The notes under the pieces were generated by a model. The model did not search any database. It saw only the letters and a program-made list of their open reading frames with translations, and was not told where the DNA came from. The position numbers and the translations under genes were made by a program. A stretch of 61,244 bases of DNA from Nocardioides sp. (lineage in GTDB: Bacteria > Actinomycetota > Actinomycetes > Propionibacteriales > Nocardioidaceae). The DNA is taken from contig NZ_SSXI01000180.1 in the NCBI RefSeq assembly GCF_004803405.1, positions 1 to 61,244 on the forward strand, given 5' to 3'. This document shows positions 1-8,080 of this stretch, piece after piece (within the stretch, counting starts at the first letter, position 1; every line of letters starts with the position of its first letter).

Positions 1-444
1 AACCGCGGCCAGCGGCACGTCGGCCGCGAGGGCGAGTGCCTCGGTCACCACGGCCTCGAGGGCCCCCTGGCGGACCTCACCGACGGCGACCGCGCGGAGC
101 CACCGCTGCTCGACCTCGGTGGCCCGGCCGAAAAGGTCGGCAGCGAACATCGCCCGCGTCCCGGCGGAGCCGGCGCCGGCCAACCGGGACATGGCGTCGA
201 ACGCCGCGTCGACCTGGGCCACGGTCAGCGACGGCTCGGAGGCCGGAGCGGGGAGCGCCTGGAGGCTGCGCCACCCGAGGCCGGTGCGGCGCTGCCGGAG
301 CCTGCCGCTCAGGTACCGCGCTGCCAGCTGTCGTTGCTCGGGCTCGGCGGCCAGCAGGAGCGCGGCGATCAGCCGGGTCTTCTCCTTGCGCGAGGATGTC
401 GTCGAGACGGCGGCGGAGACGTCCACCAGGTCACCCAGCAGCAC
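1..444 (-). CDS. ligB: ATP-dependent DNA ligase (LigB-type), N-terminal part; runs off the window
   Basis: The minus-strand frame is open from a GTG at 444 to base 1, giving 148 codons with no stop. It begins MLLGDLVDVS, contains TSSRKEKTRLIAALLL and YLSGRLRQRRTGLGW, and ends in a GEVRQGALEAV stretch. This pattern closely resembles the N-terminal DNA-binding domain of mycobacterial LigB, an ATP-dependent ligase that seals nicks in DNA. The adenylation motif KxDG and the OB domain would lie beyond the left edge and cannot be checked. A run of six G lies just upstream of the GTG and an in-frame stop (457-459) precedes it. It starts 28 bp after the TetR gene on the same strand, so the two may be co-transcribed. 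Confidence 0.85.
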   Translation of the reverse strand, partial: MLLGDLVDVSAAVSTTSSRKEKTRLIAALLLAAEPEQRQLAARYLSGRLRQRRTGLGWRSLQALPAPASEPSLTVAQVDAAFDAMSRLAGAGSAGTRAMFAADLFGRATEVEQRWLRAVAVGEVRQGALEAVVTEALALAADVPLAAV

Positions 445-472
445 GAGTCCCCCCGGTCAGCCCGTCAGCCCG

Positions 473-1081
473 TCAGTGTGCGGCCTCGGGCACCGCTGCC
501 GTGACGGCTCCGTCGATCACCTGCTCGTACACGGCGTCGAGGTCGACCCCCGGCGTGTTCACCCCCGACATGTCGCCGAAGTAGCCGGCGACCTCCAGCG
601 ACACGAACCCGTGCAGCGCCGCGAAGATCGACATCCCGGTGCGGAGCAGCTGCTCCTCGGCGAGCCCGGCCGACCGGACCATGACGGCCAGCGCCTCGAT
701 GGCGGTCAGTGCGGCGGCGTAGAACGCCTCGGGGTCGATCGGCGGTCGGGTCAGTGCGGCGTAGCGGTGCGGGTTGCTCCGGGCGTAGGCGCGGAACTCG
801 TGGCTGAGGGTGCGGAGCCCGTCGGCGCCGGCGTGGCCCATCGCGGCCGAGCGAACGTGCTCGCCCAGGGTGCGCATCGCCCGGACCTGGATCAGCGCGC
901 GCAGATCCTCGAGGTTCGCCACGTGGTTGTACAGCGACGACACCCGTGCGTCGAGCTCGGCGGCGAGCGAGGTCATCGTGAGCGCGTCGTAGCCGTCTCG
1001 GTCCACGAGTGCCTCCGCTGCCTGCAGCACCGCCTCCTGGTCGAGACGGGCGCGGCGGCCGTGGCTGGTGTCGATGGTCAA
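473..1081 (-). CDS. TetR/AcrR family transcriptional regulator
   Basis: About 202 aa. Residues 14-54 carry the TetR DNA-binding helices, with recognition segment TSLAAELDARVSSLYNHV. The C-terminal half is alpha-helical and resembles the WHG-type ligand domain (AALHGFVSLEVAGYFGD). I chose TTG at 1081, preceded by GGAGGG, because the only other in-frame start, GTG at 1126 (217 aa), overlaps a good -10 box (TAGGGT, 1125-1130 on the minus strand). The spacing from GGAGGG to TTG is short, so the start is not certain. Its ligand and targets are not apparent. The ligB-like gene lies directly downstream on the same strand. Confidence 0.82.
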   Translation of the reverse strand: MTIDTSHGRRARLDQEAVLQAAEALVDRDGYDALTMTSLAAELDARVSSLYNHVANLEDLRALIQVRAMRTLGEHVRSAAMGHAGADGLRTLSHEFRAYARSNPHRYAALTRPPIDPEAFYAAALTAIEALAVMVRSAGLAEEQLLRTGMSIFAALHGFVSLEVAGYFGDMSGVNTPGVDLDAVYEQVIDGAVTAAVPEAAH

Positions 1082-1124
1082 CTGCCCTCCGGGAACCTGA
1101 AGGTGATTCGTGCCTGCACGAGAC

Positions 1125-1130
1125 ACCCTA
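1125..1130 (-). promoter_or_regulatory. -10 box (TAGGGT) of the TetR gene
   Basis: TAGGGT on the minus strand fits the actinobacterial sigma-70 -10 pattern TAnnnT and lies about 44 nt before the TTG start at 1081. No clear -35 element is visible. Confidence 0.45.
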
Positions 1131-1194
1131 GTCTGTGGTGTCGGTGCAGCGGCGGTAAGGCGGCGGTAAGGCGGCGGGTGTCCGGGTCCGGTCC

Positions 1195-1200
1195 TACAGT
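1195..1200 (+). promoter_or_regulatory. -10 box of a leaderless transcript (AlkA-like gene)
   Basis: TACAGT ends 6 nt before the GTG at 1207 and no Shine-Dalgarno sequence is present. That spacing places the transcription start at the start codon. Confidence 0.55.
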
Positions 1201-1206
1201 GCTGGG

Positions 1207-2145
1207 GTGAGCTCCCCGGACGCGGTCAGCAGCTGGCGGCCGGGACGGCCCGTTCCCGTGGCCGCCCTGCTTCGCCAGAGCCGGCGTGGTGGCGGCGACC
1301 CGACGCTGCGAATCGATGCGGCGGGCCGGCACTGGCGCGCGAGCCGCACCCCGGAGGGACCGGTCGCCCTCGCGATCGGCAGCCAGGACGCCGAGGGCGT
1401 GATCCATGCCGAGGCGTGGGGTCCTGGATCCCGGTGGGCGCTCGAGCAGCTGCCCGCGCTCCTCGGCGAGGCCGACGACTGGACCGGCTTCGAGCCCGGC
1501 CATCCGGTACTGGCCGAGGCGCGACGGCGCCATCCCCACCTGCGGCTGGGACGCACCGGCCGCGTCCTCGAGGCGATCGTGCCGAGCATCATCGAGCAGA
1601 AGGTCACCGGACAGGAGGCGTTCGCCGGATTCCGCGACCTGGTTCGCCGCCACGGCGAGCCAGCGCCGGGGCCTGCGGCCGCGGTCGGCCTGATGGTCCA
1701 GCCGGACGCCGCCACGTTGCGGCGGATCCCCTCGTGGGAGTGGTTGCGGCTCCATGTCGACCCCGCCCGCTCCCGCGCCGTGGTCACCGCCGCCCGACAC
1801 GCCGATGCGCTGGAGCGGATCGTCGGGCTGTCCGGCGACGAGGCCGACCGGCGGCTGCGAAGCCTGCCGGGCGTCGGGGTGTGGACCAGTGCGGAGGTCC
1901 GGCAGCGTGCCCTGGGCGACCCGGACGCCGTCTCCTTCGGTGACTACCACGTGGCCAGGGACGTGGGCTGGGCGCTCACCGGCGAGGAGTTCGACGACGC
2001 CCAGATGGCGCGGTTCCTCGAGCCGTGGCGCGGGCACCGCGGCAGGGTCCCGTTCCTCGTCGCCGCCGCGGGTCTGCACCGCCCACGGAGAGGGCCGCGG
2101 ATGGCGCCCCGCGATCACCTGAAGTGGCGTGACCCGGTTGGGTGA
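1207..2145 (+). CDS. DNA-3-methyladenine glycosylase II-like (AlkA, HhH-GPD superfamily)
   Basis: 312 aa. It probably excises alkylated bases in base-excision repair. The helix-hairpin-helix LPGVGVWTS lies near residue 220 and is followed by the GPD-type loop PDAVSFGDYHVARDVG. Asp246 in FGDYHV sits where AlkA has its catalytic aspartate. SIIEQKVTGQEAFAGF near residue 135 is the typical upstream helix of the family. The N-terminal ~100 residues are less conserved and would be the AlkA N-terminal domain. Start GTG at 1207 fits the leaderless promoter. It is divergent from the TetR gene; the two starts are 125 bp apart, so that regulator could act here. Confidence 0.85.
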   Translation: MSSPDAVSSWRPGRPVPVAALLRQSRRGGGDPTLRIDAAGRHWRASRTPEGPVALAIGSQDAEGVIHAEAWGPGSRWALEQLPALLGEADDWTGFEPGHPVLAEARRRHPHLRLGRTGRVLEAIVPSIIEQKVTGQEAFAGFRDLVRRHGEPAPGPAAAVGLMVQPDAATLRRIPSWEWLRLHVDPARSRAVVTAARHADALERIVGLSGDEADRRLRSLPGVGVWTSAEVRQRALGDPDAVSFGDYHVARDVGWALTGEEFDDAQMARFLEPWRGHRGRVPFLVAAAGLHRPRRGPRMAPRDHLKWRDPVG

Positions 2146-2261
2146 GCCGGCGCGTCACGGTGGATCGACCAGCTGCCGGCCAGGGATCATCGGGCGGGGA
2201 GCGTGTCGCACCGACGGGCCGATCCGGTCTCCGGTGCGCCGTGACGCGCGGGTGGATGCTC

Positions 2262-2267
2262 TAGATT
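2262..2267 (+). promoter_or_regulatory. -10 box of a leaderless transcript (PLD-like gene)
   Basis: TAGATT ends 7 nt before the GTG at 2275. This favours that GTG over an upstream TTG at 2266, which falls inside the box. Confidence 0.55.
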
Positions 2268-2274
2268 GACGCGC

Positions 2275-3537
2275 GTGGCGCAGCACGACACGGACCCGTA
2301 CGCCCGGCTGAGGACCGTCCTGCGCCGGACGCTGCTGACCGTCGTCGGCGTTCCGTTCGTCGTCGCGATCGCGATGTCGCTGGTCGACTCCTACCGGCGC
2401 CGCGGCAAGAAGCCCAAGCCGTTCCCGACCCGCCCGCCGAACACGGTCGGCGTCGGCGATGGCGAGGTGACGACGTACACGTTCGGCCGCGACCTGTACG
2501 ACGACATGCTCGCGGCGATCGAGGGCGCCCAGCGACAGATCCTCTTCGAGACCTACATCTGGAAGGGCGACGCGACCGGTGAGCGGTTCAAGCGCGCCCT
2601 CAGCGAGGCCGCCGACCGGGGCGTGGAGGTGTACTGCATCTACGACGCGTTCGCGAACCTGGTGGTCTCGCCGGCGTTCAAGCGCTTCCCGCCGAACGTG
2701 AAGGTGCTCCGCTTCCCGGTGTACTCGGCGGGCTGGCGCTTCTTCGACCTGCGCCGGTACGGCCGGGACCACCGCAAGATCCTCGTGGTCGACGACCGGG
2801 TCGGGTTCATCGGTGGGTACAACATCGGCTCCGCGTACGAGACGGAGTGGCGTGACACGCACGTGCGGATCACCGGCCCGGCGGTCTGGGACCTCAAGCG
2901 GGCGTTCGCGGACTTCTGGAACCTCAACCGGCGACGCCGGATCCGGGGCCCGGAGCGTCCGCTGCTGCTGGAGACCGCGTCGACCTGGGAGCCCCGGGTC
3001 CGGGTCCAGCGGAACGTGCCGCGGCTGTGGATGTTCCCCATCCGTTCGATGTACCTCGAGGCGATCAACCGCGCGAGCCGGAACATCTGGATGACACAGG
3101 CCTACTTCCTCCCCGACCAGGACTTCGTCGACGCGATGAAGGACGCCTCCCGGCGCGGGGTCGACGTCCGGCTGCTGCTGCCGCTGAAGTCGAACCACAT
3201 CGTGGCCGACTGGATCTCCCGCGGCTACTTCGGCCAGCTGCTCGACGCCGGGGTGCGGGTCCTGCGCTACCGCGACGCCATGGTGCACGCGAAGACGGCG
3301 ACCGTCGACGGCACCTGGGCGACGGTCGGCACCGCCAACGTCGACCGGCTCAGCCTGCAGGGCAACTTCGAGATCAACGTCGAGATCATCGACGAGGGCT
3401 TCGCGAAGGAGCTGGAGGCGATCTTCGAGGTGGACCAGTCCCACTGCCTGGAGCTGACCAGCGGGGAGTGGGAGGCTCGCGACCTCCACCGCAGGTTCAC
3501 CGAGCTCGTGCTCTCCCCGTTGAGGCCCCTGCTCTGA
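2275..3537 (+). CDS. Phospholipase D-family / cardiolipin synthase-like protein
   Basis: 420 aa. It has two HxKx4D motifs, His166/Lys168/Asp173 (HRKILVVDD) and His338/Lys340/Asp345 (HAKTATVDG), each followed by the usual GG(Y/T)AN-like segment, so both halves of the active site are present. One hydrophobic N-terminal segment (about residues 17-37, LLTVVGVPFVVAIAM) probably anchors it to the membrane. The architecture matches bacterial ClsA-type enzymes that transfer phosphatidyl groups, but substrate cannot be told from sequence. No operon partner: the next gene has its own promoter. Confidence 0.85.
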   Translation: MAQHDTDPYARLRTVLRRTLLTVVGVPFVVAIAMSLVDSYRRRGKKPKPFPTRPPNTVGVGDGEVTTYTFGRDLYDDMLAAIEGAQRQILFETYIWKGDATGERFKRALSEAADRGVEVYCIYDAFANLVVSPAFKRFPPNVKVLRFPVYSAGWRFFDLRRYGRDHRKILVVDDRVGFIGGYNIGSAYETEWRDTHVRITGPAVWDLKRAFADFWNLNRRRRIRGPERPLLLETASTWEPRVRVQRNVPRLWMFPIRSMYLEAINRASRNIWMTQAYFLPDQDFVDAMKDASRRGVDVRLLLPLKSNHIVADWISRGYFGQLLDAGVRVLRYRDAMVHAKTATVDGTWATVGTANVDRLSLQGNFEINVEIIDEGFAKELEAIFEVDQSHCLELTSGEWEARDLHRRFTELVLSPLRPLL

Positions 3538-3548
3538 CCCGCGCCAGG

Positions 3549-3562
3549 TAGAACGCGTTCTA
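3549..3562. promoter_or_regulatory. KstR-type operator, perfect palindrome
   Basis: TAGAACGCGTTCTA is a perfect 14-bp palindrome matching the known KstR consensus TnnAACnnGTTnnA. It lies just upstream of the -10 box of the SDR gene at 3584, in the position expected of a repressor site. Confidence 0.7.
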
Positions 3563-3571
3563 CTGCGCTGC

Positions 3572-3577
3572 TAGGGT
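3572..3577 (+). promoter_or_regulatory. -10 box of a leaderless transcript (SDR gene)
   Basis: TAGGGT ends 6 nt before ATG 3584, and the KstR-type palindrome ends 9 bp upstream of it. Confidence 0.6.
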
Positions 3578-3583
3578 CCGCGC

Positions 3584-4300
3584 ATGACCGAGCGAGTCGT
3601 CGTCGTCACCGGTGCCGCGTCCGGAATCGGACATGCCACCTCCGCCCTGTTCCGCGACCTCGGTGAGGTCGTCTACGGCCTCGACATCACGCCCGGCGTA
3701 CCCGAGGGGGTGGAGTTCCTCGAGTGCGACGTCTCCTCCAAGGCGTCGGTCGTCACCGTGATCGAGACGATCGGCGCGAGACACGGGCGGATCGACGTGC
3801 TCGCGAACGTCGCGGGCATCGTGCAGTTCGGCCGGTTCGAGGGAATCTCGGAGGAGCAGTTCGACCGCACCCACGCCGTGGACCTGAAGGGCCCGTTCCT
3901 CACCATGCAGGCGGCGCTGCCGTTCCTGCGTGCGAGCACCGGGTGCGTCGTGAACGTCTCTTCGGTGGCCGGCAACGTCGCGCAGCCCTACTCCGCCGCC
4001 TACGCCGCGGCCAAGGGCGGGCTGACGATGCTCACCAGGGCGTTGGCCCTCGAGCTCGCCCCGGAGGGCATCCGGGTGAACGCGGTCTGCCCCGGCACGG
4101 TCGACACCCCGCTGGTCGCCGGAGTGGCCCAGACGTTCCCGACCGACCTGGACCGGCGTGTGTCCGAGCGGCTGTTCGGCATGCTGCCCGGCCCTCCGAT
4201 CACGCCGGCCGAGCTGGGCTCGGCGATCGTCTACCTGTCCTCGCCCGAGGCTCGGATGGTCACCGGGGCGGTCTTCGCCTTCGACGCCGGGATGAGCTGA
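3584..4300 (+). CDS. Short-chain dehydrogenase/reductase, predicted KstR target
   Basis: 238 aa, a classical SDR. The cofactor motif TGAASGIG is near residue 9, NVAGI follows strand 4, the catalytic Ser is at 126/127 (NVSS), and Tyr140 and Lys144 are in YAAAK. It ends with a typical VTGAVFAFDAGMS tail. An oxidoreductase acting on a hydroxyl or keto group is certain; the substrate is not. The perfect KstR-type palindrome in its promoter suggests a role in steroid or related lipid catabolism, although the gene is separated from the main island by uvrB. Confidence 0.88.
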   Translation: MTERVVVVTGAASGIGHATSALFRDLGEVVYGLDITPGVPEGVEFLECDVSSKASVVTVIETIGARHGRIDVLANVAGIVQFGRFEGISEEQFDRTHAVDLKGPFLTMQAALPFLRASTGCVVNVSSVAGNVAQPYSAAYAAAKGGLTMLTRALALELAPEGIRVNAVCPGTVDTPLVAGVAQTFPTDLDRRVSERLFGMLPGPPITPAELGSAIVYLSSPEARMVTGAVFAFDAGMS

Positions 4301-4323
4301 CCTGGGCTGTCGGTGGCCGCCCG

Positions 4324-4329
4324 TAGGCT
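4324..4329 (+). promoter_or_regulatory. -10 box of a leaderless transcript (uvrB)
   Basis: TAGGCT ends 6 nt before the uvrB ATG at 4336. No SOS-type inverted repeat is visible in the short gap to the preceding gene. Confidence 0.55.
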
Positions 4330-4335
4330 GAATCC

Positions 4336-6465
4336 ATGCGCCCCGTCACCGATCTCGAGCGCCGTGTCGCCCCGTTCCGGGTGGAGTCCGACTACGTCCC
4401 GTCAGGCGACCAGCCGGCCGCCATCAAGGAGATCACCCGGCGGATCGGCGCGGGGGAGCAGGACGTCGTCCTCCTCGGCGCGACCGGCACCGGAAAGACC
4501 GCGACGATCGCCTGGGTGGCCGAGCAGGTGCAACGTCCGATGCTCGTCATGCAGCCCAACAAGACGCTGGCCGCTCAGTTCGCCAACGAGCTCCGGCAGC
4601 TCTTCCCGAACAACGCGGTCGAGTACTTCGTCTCCTACTACGACTACTACCAGCCCGAGGCCTACGTCCCGCAGACCGACACCTACATCGAGAAGGACTC
4701 CTCGATCAACGAGGAGGTCGAGCGGCTGCGCCACTCCGCGACCAACAGCCTGCTGACCCGCCGTGACGTGATCGTGGTCTCGACGGTCTCCTGCATCTAC
4801 GGTCTCGGTACCCCCCAGGAGTACGTCGACCGGATGGTCCGGCTGCGCGTCGGGCAGGAGCACGACCGGGACTCGATCCTGCGGCGGCTCGTCGAGATCC
4901 AGTACACCCGCAACGACCTCTCGTTCACGCGCGGCACGTTCCGGGTGCGGGGCGACACCCTGGAGGTGTTCCCGGTCTATGAGGAGATGGCGGTCCGCAT
5001 CGAGTTCTTCGGCGACGAGATCGAGCGGCTGATGACGCTCCACCCGGTGACCGGCGAGGTGCTCACCGAGGACGAGGAGCTCTACATCTTCCCGGCGAGC
5101 CACTACGTCGCCGGTCCGCAGCGGATGGAGCGCGCGATCGCCGGCATCGAGGCCGAGCTGGCCGAGCAGCTGGAGACGTTCGAGCGGCAGGGCAAGATGC
5201 TCGAGGCGCAGCGGCTCCGGATGCGCACGACGTACGACATCGAGATGATGCGGCAGGTCGGCTCCTGCTCGGGCATCGAGAACTACTCGATGCACATCGA
5301 CGGCCGCAGCCGCGGCTCCGCGCCCAACTGCCTGCTCGACTATTTCCCCGAGGACTTCCTCCTGGTCGTCGACGAGTCGCACGTCGCGGTGCCCCAGATC
5401 GGCGGCATGTACGAAGGCGACATGTCCCGCAAGCGCAACCTCGTCGAGCACGGCTTCCGTCTGCCGAGCGCGATGGACAACCGGCCACTCCGCTGGGAGG
5501 AGTTCCTGGACCGCATCGGTCAGACGATCTACCTCTCCGCGACACCCGGCGACTACGAGCTCGACAAGGTCAAGGGCGACGTGGTCGAGCAGATCATCCG
5601 CCCGACCGGCCTGGTCGATCCCGAGGTCGTGGTCAAGCCGACCAAGGGGCAGATCGACGACCTGATCCACGAGATTCGGCTCCGCACCGACAAGCAGGAG
5701 CGGGTGCTGGTCACCACGCTCACGAAGAAGATGTCGGAGGACCTGACCGACTACCTCCTCGACGCCGGCATCCGGACCCGCTACCTCCACTCCGAGGTCG
5801 ACACGCTCAAGCGGATCGAGCTGCTCCGCGACCTCCGCCTGGGGCTGTACGACGTGCTCGTCGGCATCAACCTGCTGCGCGAGGGTCTCGACCTGCCGGA
5901 GGTCTCCCTCGTCGCGATCCTCGACGCCGACAAGGAGGGCTTCCTGCGCTCCGACAAGTCCCTGATCCAGACGATCGGCCGCGCGGCGCGCAACGTCTCG
6001 GGCCAGGTCCACATGTACGCCGACCGGATCACCCCCTCGATGGAGTCGGCGATCGAGGAGACGAACCGTCGTCGGGCGAAGCAGGTCGCCTACAACGTGG
6101 CCAACGGTGTGGACCCGCAGCCGCTGCGCAAGAAGATCGCCGACATCACCGAGATGCTGGCGCGCGAGGACGAGACGACGCAGGAGCTGCTGCAGACCTG
6201 GGCCGACGCCGGGGTCAAGGGCCGCGCAGGCGGGGTGAGAGCGAAGAAGGCTCCGGTCCCCACCTTGCGTGGGAGCGAGTCCGGACAGCACGCGGCCGAT
6301 CTCGCGGGTCTGCCGAGCTCCGACCTCGCCGGGCTCATCCAGGAGCTCACCGACCAGATGAAGGCCGCGGCCGCCGAGCTCCAGTTCGAGCTCGCCGCCC
6401 GGCTGCGGGACGAGATCAGCGACCTGAAGCGGGAGCTCCGGCAGATGTTGGAGGCGACCAAGTGA
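4336..6465 (+). CDS. uvrB: Excinuclease ABC subunit UvrB
   Basis: 709 aa, full length for UvrB, the damage-verification helicase of nucleotide excision repair that works with UvrA and UvrC. Walker A GATGTGKT is at residues 48-55. The beta-hairpin that inserts between DNA strands is at ~101 ([20 protein letters not shown]). The DESH box is at ~346, helicase motif VI (QTIGRAARN) is near 550, and the C-terminal UVR domain that contacts UvrC is at about residues 665-700. All expected motifs are intact. Start ATG 4336 fits the leaderless promoter. Confidence 0.97.
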   Translation: MRPVTDLERRVAPFRVESDYVPSGDQPAAIKEITRRIGAGEQDVVLLGATGTGKTATIAWVAEQVQRPMLVMQPNKTLAAQFANELRQLFPNNAVEYFVSYYDYYQPEAYVPQTDTYIEKDSSINEEVERLRHSATNSLLTRRDVIVVSTVSCIYGLGTPQEYVDRMVRLRVGQEHDRDSILRRLVEIQYTRNDLSFTRGTFRVRGDTLEVFPVYEEMAVRIEFFGDEIERLMTLHPVTGEVLTEDEELYIFPASHYVAGPQRMERAIAGIEAELAEQLETFERQGKMLEAQRLRMRTTYDIEMMRQVGSCSGIENYSMHIDGRSRGSAPNCLLDYFPEDFLLVVDESHVAVPQIGGMYEGDMSRKRNLVEHGFRLPSAMDNRPLRWEEFLDRIGQTIYLSATPGDYELDKVKGDVVEQIIRPTGLVDPEVVVKPTKGQIDDLIHEIRLRTDKQERVLVTTLTKKMSEDLTDYLLDAGIRTRYLHSEVDTLKRIELLRDLRLGLYDVLVGINLLREGLDLPEVSLVAILDADKEGFLRSDKSLIQTIGRAARNVSGQVHMYADRITPSMESAIEETNRRRAKQVAYNVANGVDPQPLRKKIADITEMLAREDETTQELLQTWADAGVKGRAGGVRAKKAPVPTLRGSESGQHAADLAGLPSSDLAGLIQELTDQMKAAAAELQFELAARLRDEISDLKRELRQMLEATK

Positions 6466-6547
6466 GCGGCAGCGCCGAGCGAGGAACGAGCTCGAGTGCT
6501 GGCCGCGAGCGCGGAGCCCCGCGAGCGCAGCGAGCGGAAGCGACCAG

Positions 6548-6985
6548 ATGAGCAACGTTCGCCAGGTCCAGGTGACCTTCGACTGCGCCGACCCACGGGC
6601 GCTCTCGCTGTTCTGGAACGAGGTGCTCGGCTACCAGCTGCCGCCGCCCCCGCCGGGCTTCGGGTCGTGGGACGAGTTCGCGGCCACGCTGCCGCCCGAG
6701 CAGCGCAACTCCGCCTCCGCCTGCGTGGATCCTGCCGGGGTCGGCCCGCGGCTCTTCTTCCAGCGGGTGCCGGAGGGCAAGTCGGCGAAGAACCGGGTGC
6801 ACCTCGACGTCCGCGCGGCGCCCGGCCTGGAGGGCGAGGAGAGGATGGCGGCGCTGGAGGCGGAGTGCGAGCGGCTGGTGGCGCTCGGCGCCGCTCGGCA
6901 GCAGCGCCACGAGCCCCGCCCGCCGCTGAGCGGTGGCTTCATCGTCATGGCTGACCCCGAGGGCAACGAGTTCTGTCTCGACTGA
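6548..6985 (+). CDS. VOC-superfamily (glyoxalase-like) protein
   Basis: 145 aa, one glyoxalase-like betaalphabetabetabeta unit pair. It opens with VQVTFDCADPRALSLFWNEVLGY and ends with MADPEGNEFCLD, the usual VOC signature with a possible metal-ligand Glu near the C-terminus. HLDVRA is the start of the second module. Members include glyoxalases, dioxygenases and resistance proteins; nothing here fixes the reaction. It lies 82 bp after uvrB across a purine-rich spacer without a clear ribosome binding site, so it may be an independent or weakly translated gene. Confidence 0.8.
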   Translation: MSNVRQVQVTFDCADPRALSLFWNEVLGYQLPPPPPGFGSWDEFAATLPPEQRNSASACVDPAGVGPRLFFQRVPEGKSAKNRVHLDVRAAPGLEGEERMAALEAECERLVALGAARQQRHEPRPPLSGGFIVMADPEGNEFCLD

Positions 6986-6992
6986 TGCGCCC

Positions 6993-7184
6993 TCACGCCC
7001 GCCGACGGGCGATGAGGCCGACGAGCCGGGACACCACGAGCGCCACGTAGAAGACCCCGGCGACCTGCTCCAGCATCACCAGCGACCGGGCATGGTCGTG
7101 CACGGGACAGACGTCCGAGAGGCCGACTCAGGTGAGCGTGGTGAACGAGAGGTAGAGCAGGTGGAAATGCCGTGACCTGCCCGG
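6993..7184 (-). pseudogene. Decayed two-helix K+ channel gene (pore and last helix only)
   Basis: On the minus strand the frame ending with TGA at 6993-6995 reads HLLYLSFTTLT, an in-frame TGA, then VGLSDVCPVHDHARSLVML, EQVAGVFYVALVVSRLVGL and IARRRA. This is the pore helix, selectivity filter (normally TTVGYGD) and final membrane helix of an Ion_trans_2-type potassium channel. The filter is broken by the stop, Tyr-Gly is replaced by Leu-Ser, and the first membrane helix is missing because a stop lies upstream at 7203-7205. It occupies most of the gap between the VOC gene and the mce promoter, and the only other element I see in that gap is the operator. Confidence 0.7.
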
Positions 7185-7244
7185 TAGGGCGGCCGTTGTA
7201 CCTCATGACCCGTGAGACGGGCGCGGCGGCTCGGCGACCCGAAT

Positions 7245-7258
7245 GAGAACGTGTTCTA
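7245..7258. promoter_or_regulatory. KstR-type operator upstream of the mce operon
   Basis: GAGAACGTGTTCTA matches TnnAACnnGTTnnA except at the first base and keeps the palindromic AGAACnnGTTCT core. A -10-like TACTAT (7257-7262) overlaps its right edge, so binding would block RNA polymerase at the yrbE/mce promoter. Confidence 0.65.
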
Positions 7259-7309
7259 CTATTGCTGGCCAAGGGCAGTCCAGGGACGGGGAGAGGTGAC
7301 GGAGTCGTG

Positions 7310-8080
7310 GCGTTCAACGCCGTCTCGGTCGTGCGCGGCCCCGGCGAGATCGCCCTCATGGTGGTCCAGGTCACCAGGCTGATCTTCACCCGGCCCTTCC
7401 AGTTCCGGGAGTTCCTCGAGCAGGCCTGGTTCATCACCAGCGTCACCCTGCTGCCGACGATCATGGTCTCGATCCCGTTCGGGGCCGTGATCTCACTGCA
7501 GGTCGGCAACCTCACCGGGCAGCTGGGCGCACAGTCCTTCGCCGGAGCGACAGCCGTGCTGGCAACGGTCAGGGAGGCGGCGCCGATCGCCGCCGCGATG
7601 ATCATCGCCGGCGCCGCGGGGTCCGCGATCTGCTCCGACCTCGGCGCGCGCAAGATCCGCGAGGAGATCGACGCGATGGAGGTGCTCGGCATCAACCCGC
7701 TCGAGCGGCTCGTCGCGCCACGGGTGGTCGCGACCATGTTCGTCGCGGTGATGATCAACGGGATCGTGATCGCGGCCGGCATCGGCGGCGGATACTTCTT
7801 CACCGTGATCGTCCAGGGCGGCTCGGCGGGCGCGTTCCTGTCCTCGTTCACCGCCCTCGCCTCGCTGCCCGATCTCTACATCGCGATGGTCAAGGCCCTG
7901 ATCTTCGGCTGGCTGGCGGCGATCATCGGGGCCTACAAGGGGCTCAACGCCGGTGGCGGGCCGAGCGGGGTGGGTCAGGCCGTGAACGAGTCGGTGATCA
8001 TCGCCTTCATGGCGCTGTTCTTCCTGAACGCCGTGATCACCGCGATCTACTTCCAGGTCGCACCGCCGGTGGGGTTGTGA
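7310..8080 (+). CDS. yrbE4A: YrbE-type permease, first subunit of the Mce (Mce4-like) importer
   Basis: 256 aa from GTG 7310; GGGGAGAGG lies about 12 nt upstream. An upstream in-frame TTG at 7262 would give 272 aa but lies in the promoter. It is an MlaE/YrbE-family membrane protein with about five hydrophobic segments. The RPFQFREFLEQAW segment near the N-terminus and the EEIDAMEVLGINPLERL loop are hallmarks of YrbEA subunits. It forms the transmembrane channel of an ABC-type lipid importer with YrbEB, powered by an MceG ATPase encoded elsewhere. Downstream yrbEB overlaps by 1 nt. The operator and neighbours point to sterol uptake, as for Mce4 in mycobacteria. Confidence 0.87.
   Translation, partial: AFNAVSVVRGPGEIALMVVQVTRLIFTRPFQFREFLEQAWFITSVTLLPTIMVSIPFGAVISLQVGNLTGQLGAQSFAGATAVLATVREAAPIAAAMIIAGAAGSAICSDLGARKIREEIDAMEVLGINPLERLVAPRVVATMFVAVMINGIVIAAGIGGGYFFTVIVQGGSAGAFLSSFTALASLPDLYIAMVKALIFGWLAAIIGAYKGLNAGGGPSGVGQAVNESVIIAFMALFFLNAVITAIYFQVAPPVGL

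Noticed and set aside
4301..4335. SOS (LexA) box before uvrB
   Set aside because: No GAAC-N4-GTTC or similar inverted repeat occurs in the gap; only a -10 box is visible.
4402..6555. A 717-codon open frame on the minus strand
   Set aside because: It is exactly opposite uvrB, which has every family motif. The antisense translation has no recognisable motif.
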